Below, piece by piece: positions 59,333-64,000 of a stretch of 64,000 bases of DNA. The translations under genes were made by a program, and so were the position numbers. Within the stretch, counting starts at the first letter, position 1. Each line of letters begins with the position of its first letter. The DNA is from Chitinophagaceae bacterium (GTDB taxonomy: Bacteria > Bacteroidota > Bacteroidia > Chitinophagales > Chitinophagaceae). The notes beneath the pieces are model-generated. The model saw only the letters and a list, made by a program, of their open reading frames with translations, was not told the origin of the DNA and searched no databases. The stretch lies in NCBI GenBank assembly GCA_014379345.1, contig JACMLY010000032.1:1-64000 (forward strand), in the 5' to 3' direction.

Positions 59333-60553
59333 TTAATGGTGTTTTATGAATTTTTCCAGTTTATCGTTAAAGGAAAGCAATTCCTCGTCCGTTATAGAGA
59401 GCTGATCAGGGAGTGTTTTAATAGTGTATACGATATCGTGGATAGCCTTTTGGTCGTAATCACTCTTATATGCCAGTTTATTTTCAAACTCATCATTCAG
59501 TACAGAGGTCGGAAGATTATACCGGTTTCGAACATTATCGAGAAAATGTGCTGACATTTTAATAGCAAGATCTTTATTATCCTTCCGCTGATAATACAAC
59601 CGGCCAACGGTCTTTACAAAATCAAGAGAAGCGTTTTTAACAGGGGGGATCACGGGAACGATACCTTGCTTACGTTTCGATTCAAACAGGTAAATTATTG
59701 CGAACAGGATCACGATCAGCCAAAAGGCCCATTTCAATACATCATTACTCAGGAAGGCTGAAAGCTTTGAGAAACTGTTGTTGTTACCCGAAGTTCTGTT
59801 TCTAAAATAGTCGTCCCACTGAATGAACCCAATATCGTTTGGCAGATAGGATAAAGCATTATCATAATAAACGCTATTATCCCGGTGCAAAAGAAAGAAA
59901 TTGGTGAATGCCATCGGAGCCAGGTGAATATTGACGGACCCGCCACTTTCGTAGGTGATCCTTACATAATTTATTTCTCCTTTTTCATTCCTTCCGATGA
60001 TATTGGTGATTGAGGTATCGATTTCTACAAAAAAATTATCGAGCGCCTTCCCCGGATAACTGAAGCTCGATGAATCGTACGTTGTAGGATGATTGATATT
60101 TACCGTTAAAGAATCAGGTAAATTATAATAATTCGAATATAAAGCAGTTTTTAGATGCAAACTATCCAGCAGAGCCTTGCTGATACTGAAAGAAGAAATA
60201 AAAATATGATTTCCTGCCCCCACATAATTGAACATGGCATTGATCTCCGTTTCATCGGGTTGAACCTGCGGCGAAATGATAATGCGGGCAGACTCTCCGG
60301 AATATGGGGTAGACTTTTCGGGAGATTCGCCTAAACTTAATCCTTTATATATATCAGGCGATTTCTTAGTAGTCTCGATAGTAGCGAGTGGAAAAATATG
60401 TGAAAGATTTTTATACGCATAAAAAGTACCATACGGGATTTTATCGTTTCGCCACAAGCTTACCCGCTCATCGAGTTTTTTTGTGTTTGAGCTGCAGCCT
60501 CCAAGAAACAAAATCAGTATTATAACCGAATGATATTTAAAAAAGTTTTTCAA
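59333..60553 (-). CDS. DUF4350 domain lipoprotein
   Basis: 406 residues. N-terminal lipoprotein signal with lipobox ILFLGGCSS (Cys about 20). A class I glutaminase-like DUF4350 region (about 35-270) has PYGTFYAYKNLSHIFPLATIE, YSGESARIIISPQVQPDETEINAMFNYVGAGNHIFISSFSI. One transmembrane helix is at about 282-300, followed by a cytoplasmic helical tail (about 310-406). It starts 2 bp after the DUF4129 gene and ends 9 bp before the MoxR gene, so it belongs in the same transcript. Confidence 0.85.
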   Translation of the reverse strand: MKNFFKYHSVIILILFLGGCSSNTKKLDERVSLWRNDKIPYGTFYAYKNLSHIFPLATIETTKKSPDIYKGLSLGESPEKSTPYSGESARIIISPQVQPDETEINAMFNYVGAGNHIFISSFSISKALLDSLHLKTALYSNYYNLPDSLTVNINHPTTYDSSSFSYPGKALDNFFVEIDTSITNIIGRNEKGEINYVRITYESGGSVNIHLAPMAFTNFFLLHRDNSVYYDNALSYLPNDIGFIQWDDYFRNRTSGNNNSFSKLSAFLSNDVLKWAFWLIVILFAIIYLFESKRKQGIVPVIPPVKNASLDFVKTVGRLYYQRKDNKDLAIKMSAHFLDNVRNRYNLPTSVLNDEFENKLAYKSDYDQKAIHDIVYTIKTLPDQLSITDEELLSFNDKLEKFIKHH

Positions 60554-60555
60554 TA

Positions 60556-61344
60556 TTAAATGGCAGTCTGAAAATTTTTAAAATCCTGATACACTAATAA
60601 AAATTGTTGCTCGCTGATATCAAACTTTCCATACCAAACGTATTCGTACACCTGCGTGAGGAAACGGAATTCCTTAATCTGTTTATAACTGCTTAACTGA
60701 TTCAGGTATTCTTTATTAGTTGCCTCCACATGGAATTGTATCCAATTCTTGTCGTTTAACGCGTATAAAGTTTTTAGATACAGGTAGCGCACAGCCAAAC
60801 TAAACTGTTTTTGGTCGATAGATTCTTTGATCCTGGCATCGATCATCCCGGGTTCGAGTTCCTGTGTAGGCGTTTCTTCGAAATTCTTTTTTTGCTTTTT
60901 CGAAGCGTAAAAAATGAATAGATCATTTAACACGATCACACGGTATAGAACAAAGATGATCAGCCCTCCCAGCAGTATGTAAAAAATTACGCGTACCGCA
61001 GTGCTTTCGAAAAACCCGAAAACATAGTCCCAAAAGCCTTTAGAGTATTTTTTTTCTTGTTTTATCCAATACCCGGGATCGTTGGCATAAGCAAAATCTT
61101 TTTCCTTTTTCATGCGGCCCACGGTGGTATCCGGCACCCTCCGGAAGCTCGCTTCTTCGGGCAACCTGGTGCTTTTATTTTGATCATAATTGTCATCATC
61201 AGAGGCAACAACAGCGGAGTCGGAATTCAACAAGATTGAGTCAGTATCATCCTGGGCATGCAGATGAAACGGCATGCTGCACACCATCAGCAAAAAAAAA
61301 TTAAAAGATAGTCTCCTGAAAATATAATGTCGCAGTTCTATCAT
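60556..61344 (-). CDS. DUF4129 domain membrane protein
   Basis: 262 residues: signal peptide (LSFNFFLLMVCSMPFHLHAQ, about 11-30), an acidic/low-complexity stretch, one transmembrane helix (about 115-135, FYILLGGLIIFVLYRVIVL), then the DUF4129 helical domain (about 165-262: AVRYLYLKTLYALNDKNWIQFHVEATNKEYL...FRFLTQVYEYVWYGKFDIS). Frequent companion of MoxR/DUF4350 genes. Fourteen bp downstream of the SpoIIM-like gene. Confidence 0.85.
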   Translation of the reverse strand: MIELRHYIFRRLSFNFFLLMVCSMPFHLHAQDDTDSILLNSDSAVVASDDDNYDQNKSTRLPEEASFRRVPDTTVGRMKKEKDFAYANDPGYWIKQEKKYSKGFWDYVFGFFESTAVRVIFYILLGGLIIFVLYRVIVLNDLFIFYASKKQKKNFEETPTQELEPGMIDARIKESIDQKQFSLAVRYLYLKTLYALNDKNWIQFHVEATNKEYLNQLSSYKQIKEFRFLTQVYEYVWYGKFDISEQQFLLVYQDFKNFQTAI

Positions 61345-61358
61345 CGAGGGTTCGTGAA

Positions 61359-62318
61359 TTATTTTTTGCGCTGGCGCTCAAGGCTTTTACCCAGTTGAAT
61401 CGGGTACAAAACAAAATACCAGATGATAAAAGAAAATGAACTTACCAGTATAGAAATGCTCAAGGCTTTGGGCATGGATGAATAGCGGGTGATGAACCCT
61501 TCAAGGAATGCCGCCACAATAAAAATAGGTACCAGCCCTATCATTAGTTTCAATCCGTCCTTTGCGCCTCGTTTTAATGAATGCAGCCGCTTATGTGTTC
61601 CAGGAAATAAAATGCTGTTGCCTACGATCAATCCTGCGCTGCCTGCAATGATGATGGCAGAAATTTCCAGGGTTCCATGCACCCACACAACCAATACCGA
61701 CTGCCATCCCATGTCCTTCAAAAAAAAGAATGTCTGAAAAGACCCAAGCATCATCCCGTTTTCAAATAACATCCACACAGTTCCTATCGACAATAAAAAT
61801 CCCCCAACAAATACCATGAACGACACCTTAACATTGTTCAGGGCGATGGTAAGGAACATTTCGAATTTATTCTTGTCTTTGTATACGCCGAACGGGTCGC
61901 CCCTCGCGATATTGTCCTCCGTCATCTCCACATAATTATTACCCAAAACTCCCCGTACAAAGCTTTGATCCTGCGCGGTTGAAAACGCTGCCATTACAGC
62001 AAATGATGTAAAAAGTAAAAATGCATATAATAATTCACGGTGATATTTTCGAACGGTCAAAGGCAATTCGTTTTTCCAGAAACGCCAGATACGTGAAGAT
62101 TCCTCCCGTTTGTTCTTATAAATACCCAGGTAAATTTTGGAGGCGAGGCCATTTAAATACTGGGTAACTTTGCTTTGAGGGTAAAAAGTTTTGGAATATC
62201 CAAGATCATTCACCAGTTCTGTAAACTGTTGCGCCATCTCATCGGGATCAGTAGCAGTTTCATATTGGTACTGCTTCCATTTATCAATATTTTTTTTTAT
62301 AAACCGTCCTTCTCTCAC
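61359..62318 (-). CDS. stage II sporulation protein M (SpoIIM) family membrane protein
   Basis: 319 residues, not related to sporulation here. N-terminal cytoplasmic helical part (about 1-100), then five or so transmembrane segments with the family motif VHGTLEISAIIIAGSAGLIVGNSILFPG (about 213-240, the HGxxEhxA pattern). The usual length for this family is about 320. First gene of the minus-strand MoxR cluster; the RDD-domain gene is divergent from it with a 115-bp shared promoter region. Confidence 0.9.
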   Translation of the reverse strand: MREGRFIKKNIDKWKQYQYETATDPDEMAQQFTELVNDLGYSKTFYPQSKVTQYLNGLASKIYLGIYKNKREESSRIWRFWKNELPLTVRKYHRELLYAFLLFTSFAVMAAFSTAQDQSFVRGVLGNNYVEMTEDNIARGDPFGVYKDKNKFEMFLTIALNNVKVSFMVFVGGFLLSIGTVWMLFENGMMLGSFQTFFFLKDMGWQSVLVVWVHGTLEISAIIIAGSAGLIVGNSILFPGTHKRLHSLKRGAKDGLKLMIGLVPIFIVAAFLEGFITRYSSMPKALSISILVSSFSFIIWYFVLYPIQLGKSLERQRKK

Positions 62319-62433
62319 TTGTGCGAATTTTTTTGTTCCGTTTACCCGGCGAACAATTACTTTTATTGATAAATATAATAGTTAAATTTTGAACGTTTAA
62401 ATGATACACGAATATTCATTTCTTTGTTGACAA

Positions 62434-63204
62434 ATGTTGCAGGTAAAATTAGATACGGGATTTAACATTGAGGTTGAATTTGCTATTTCGCCCTTCCACA
62501 AGCGGCTATTCGCCTGGGTCATTGATCTGATGACCTGCTGGCTATATATTAAGATTATTTCGCTTATTGTTGACATTCCTTCATTTTTTGTATGGACCTA
62601 CACCTGGGATCTGAGCGGATTGCTTGTGAGTTTACCTGTACTATTTTATCATCTTATCTGCGAAGTGTCTTTTAATGGTCGAAGTCTTGGAAAATTTGCC
62701 ATGAATATTAAGGTCATTACGGCTGAAGGCGGACAACCTACGCTAGGACAGTACCTGATCCGCTGGGTGTTCAGGCTGGTTGATTTCCCTTACTGGATTC
62801 CCATCGCGATCGTATTCGGCCAGCTTCCCTGGTGGACTTTACCTATTACCGTTGCGGGCCTGATCAGTATTATTTTTACCCCAAAATCACAACGCATTGG
62901 GGATTTTGTAGCGGGCACTATCCTAATTGATCTGAAAAACAGTACTTCCTGGCAAGACACTGTTTTTACGGAAATTGAATCAACGTATCAACCAAGGTAT
63001 CCGCAGGTAATGCAACTCAGCGACCGCGATATCAATACGCTGAAAAGCATCATTCAATCCGTTAAAAAGAAAAATGACTACGAATTATCGGTTAGAATTG
63101 CCGAAAGGATCAAATCAAAATTAAAAATGGATAGCGAACAGGATTCACTCGATTTTCTGCAAACCCTGCTAAAAGATTACAATTATTACTCTACCAGTAA
63201 TTAG
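62434..63204 (+). CDS. RDD family membrane protein
   Basis: 256 residues with the RDD domain in about 10-170: FHKRLFAWVIDLMTCWLYIKII (TM1), a second pair of helices (about 60-80), RSLGKFAMNIKVITAEGGQPTLGQYLIRWVFRLVDF, and SQRIGDFVAGTILIDLK. A cytoplasmic acidic/helical tail of about 85 residues follows (SDRDINTLKSIIQSVKKKNDYELSVRIAERIKSKL). Divergent from the SpoIIM-like gene, the typical partner in Bacteroidota MoxR clusters. The 3' end overlaps the next minus-strand gene by 4 bp. Confidence 0.9.
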   Translation: MLQVKLDTGFNIEVEFAISPFHKRLFAWVIDLMTCWLYIKIISLIVDIPSFFVWTYTWDLSGLLVSLPVLFYHLICEVSFNGRSLGKFAMNIKVITAEGGQPTLGQYLIRWVFRLVDFPYWIPIAIVFGQLPWWTLPITVAGLISIIFTPKSQRIGDFVAGTILIDLKNSTSWQDTVFTEIESTYQPRYPQVMQLSDRDINTLKSIIQSVKKKNDYELSVRIAERIKSKLKMDSEQDSLDFLQTLLKDYNYYSTSN

Positions 63205-63668
63205 ACTCCTCCTCCTATGGCAGCAGCAACGGCGATAATGATAGCAAGCACCCAAAAACACAAACCGATGATCATTAAAATGCCGAGGAATTTAAAGCAG
63301 GATTTCAGATTGCGGAAAGAGGTATTCAAGGTATCCTGTTGATTGCTGCGAAGTGCGGCCTGCATTTTGGTGGAAAAATTAAACAGGTATAAACACGGAA
63401 AGAAGTAAATCAGCGCAATCAAAATATACGCGAATGTGATGATTCCTCCACCCATAGCTGCCCCTACTCCCGCGGCTTCGCTACCACCAAAACCCGACAT
63501 CATCGAAGCCATAAAAGTTCCCGCAAAAAGGGCAATGACCACAAATAACCCACAAAAAATGAATCCCATAATCGCTAAAAACTTGCCCCATTTTGCCGCT
63601 TCATTCAATTGACTAATGCTCTGGTGATCAATTTGCAGATCAAAAAGGTTTTGGTTGGTTTGTTCCAT
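63201..63668 (-). CDS. DUF5362-like membrane protein
   Basis: 155 residues: a soluble N-terminal ~25 residues (LFDLQIDHQSISQLNEAAKWGKFLAIMG), then four transmembrane segments including Gly/Ala-rich GGSEAAGVGAAMGGGIITFAYILIALIYFFPCLYLFNFSTKMQAAL. A short conserved stretch (FRNLKSCFKFLGILMIIGLCFW) and an Ala/Gly-rich end follow. The family name is by resemblance. Convergent with the RDD gene. Confidence 0.7.
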   Translation of the reverse strand: MEQTNQNLFDLQIDHQSISQLNEAAKWGKFLAIMGFIFCGLFVVIALFAGTFMASMMSGFGGSEAAGVGAAMGGGIITFAYILIALIYFFPCLYLFNFSTKMQAALRSNQQDTLNTSFRNLKSCFKFLGILMIIGLCFWVLAIIIAVAAAIGGGV

Positions 63669-63744
63669 GTCAGTTAGTTTTGGTTTAAAGATGATTCAAG
63701 ATAAAAAATAGTTCCCGAATCTGCACGGTTAGTTCATACATCGA

Positions 63745-63898
63745 AATAAGAAGTACGAGATAAGAAGTACGATGTACGAAGTACGATGTACGATGTGCGA
63801 TGTGCGAAGTACGATGTGCGATGCGAGACACAATTAGCATCATATTCTTTTTCACCCACTTCGTACTTCGTACATCGTACTTCGTACTTCGTACATCT
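63745..63898. repeat. GTACGAA heptamer inverted element
   Basis: The left half has GTACGAG, GTACGAT, GTACGAA, GTGCGAT and GTGCGAA heptamers (63745-63830). The right half has the inverse CTTCGTACATCGTACTTCG (63858-63898). The right end abuts the proS stop codon. Same word as 3277-3334, 60 kb away. Confidence 0.9.
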
Positions 63899-64000
63899 TT
63901 AATAAGCCATCGCAAACAAAACCCTCTGGCTGCTGGGCTTTCCGGTCAGCACACAATTGCCTTGTTCTAGCTCATTGTTTAAGGGAATACAACGTATGGT
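63899..64000 (-). CDS. proS: prolyl-tRNA synthetase, C-terminal end only
   Basis: The last 33 codons and stop of a gene running off the right edge. The end reads TIRCIPLNNELEQGNCVLTG then KPSSQRVLFAMAY. It matches the zinc-binding-like C-terminal tail of archaeal/eukaryotic-type class IIa prolyl-tRNA synthetases (CxxTGKPS...RVLFAxxY). The identification rests on this tail only. Confidence 0.75.
   Translation of the reverse strand, partial: TIRCIPLNNELEQGNCVLTGKPSSQRVLFAMAY

Noticed and set aside
61359..62318. Sporulation function for the SpoIIM-like gene
   Set aside because: The domain is widespread in non-sporulating bacteria next to MoxR clusters; nothing else here suggests sporulation.
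63685..63915. A 76-residue minus-strand protein with RTSHIAHRTSYFVHRTS
   Set aside because: It is a translation of the GTACGAA heptamer element.

Overview
The window is chromosomal DNA from a member of the Bacteroidota, most likely a Chitinophagaceae-like bacterium. Signs of this are a lipoprotein TamA (TamL), type IX secretion components (PorW/SprE-like and a plug-domain protein), many copies of the Bacteroidota promoter element TAnnTTTG (often TAnnTTCG) upstream of genes, few Shine-Dalgarno sites, and a DAHP synthase fused to chorismate mutase. This placement is inference from gene content. No rRNA, tRNA, CRISPR array, prophage or insertion sequence was recognised. One structural RNA, the SRP RNA, lies near 50 kb.

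Layout. 0.3-5.5 kb: sucC, a frameshifted small secreted protein, a GNAT acetyltransferase, a SprT-like protein, an AtpI-like membrane protein, a bactofilin and its probable membrane partner. 5.6-14.8 kb: PorW/SprE-like TPR protein, then a cell-wall group (PBP1A, RlpA-like, L,D-transpeptidase, D-Ala-D-Ala dipeptidase). 15.1-25.9 kb: a minus-strand aromatic amino acid supercluster (pheA, aminotransferase, tyrA, DEAD-box helicase, DAHP synthase/chorismate mutase, aroB, aroA, aroC). 26-32 kb: murQ, an amino-sugar kinase, an S41 protease and an ECF sigma/anti-sigma pair. 32.9-42 kb: Tex, a CBS-domain cysteine/cystathionine synthase, a metal-receptor protein, and class II and class I fructose-bisphosphate aldolases side by side. 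42-53 kb: small exported proteins, a divergent App1 phosphatase/diacylglycerol kinase pair, EcsC, a transaldolase-like enzyme, SRP RNA, the T9SS plug protein and a LolC/E-type permease. 53-64 kb: an rRNA/tRNA methyltransferase, TamL, truB, a MoxR-DUF58-DUF4350-DUF4129-SpoIIM cluster with a divergent RDD gene, and the end of proS.

The most notable regulatory find lies upstream of pheA. A short open frame missed by length filters encodes a 30-residue peptide with eleven Tyr/Phe codons in a stretch of twelve. It is followed by a terminator hairpin with a U-tract and a competing antiterminator pairing, and preceded by an exact TTTG-N19-TATTTTTG promoter. This has every element of a classical ribosome-mediated Phe/Tyr attenuator.

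The second theme is intergenic DNA. Many gaps are filled with short words iterated with a period of 7 (sometimes 8 or 10), usually in two inverted halves that would fold into hairpins. Several unrelated words follow this design (CACCATT, GTACGAA, AAACCTT, TCAATGT, ATGCTGG, TTAGCCGA). In several cases the word lies on, or abuts, the stop codon of the gene before it. A separate array of seven 23-bp units with strictly alternating 11-bp spacers sits just upstream of the SRP RNA promoter.
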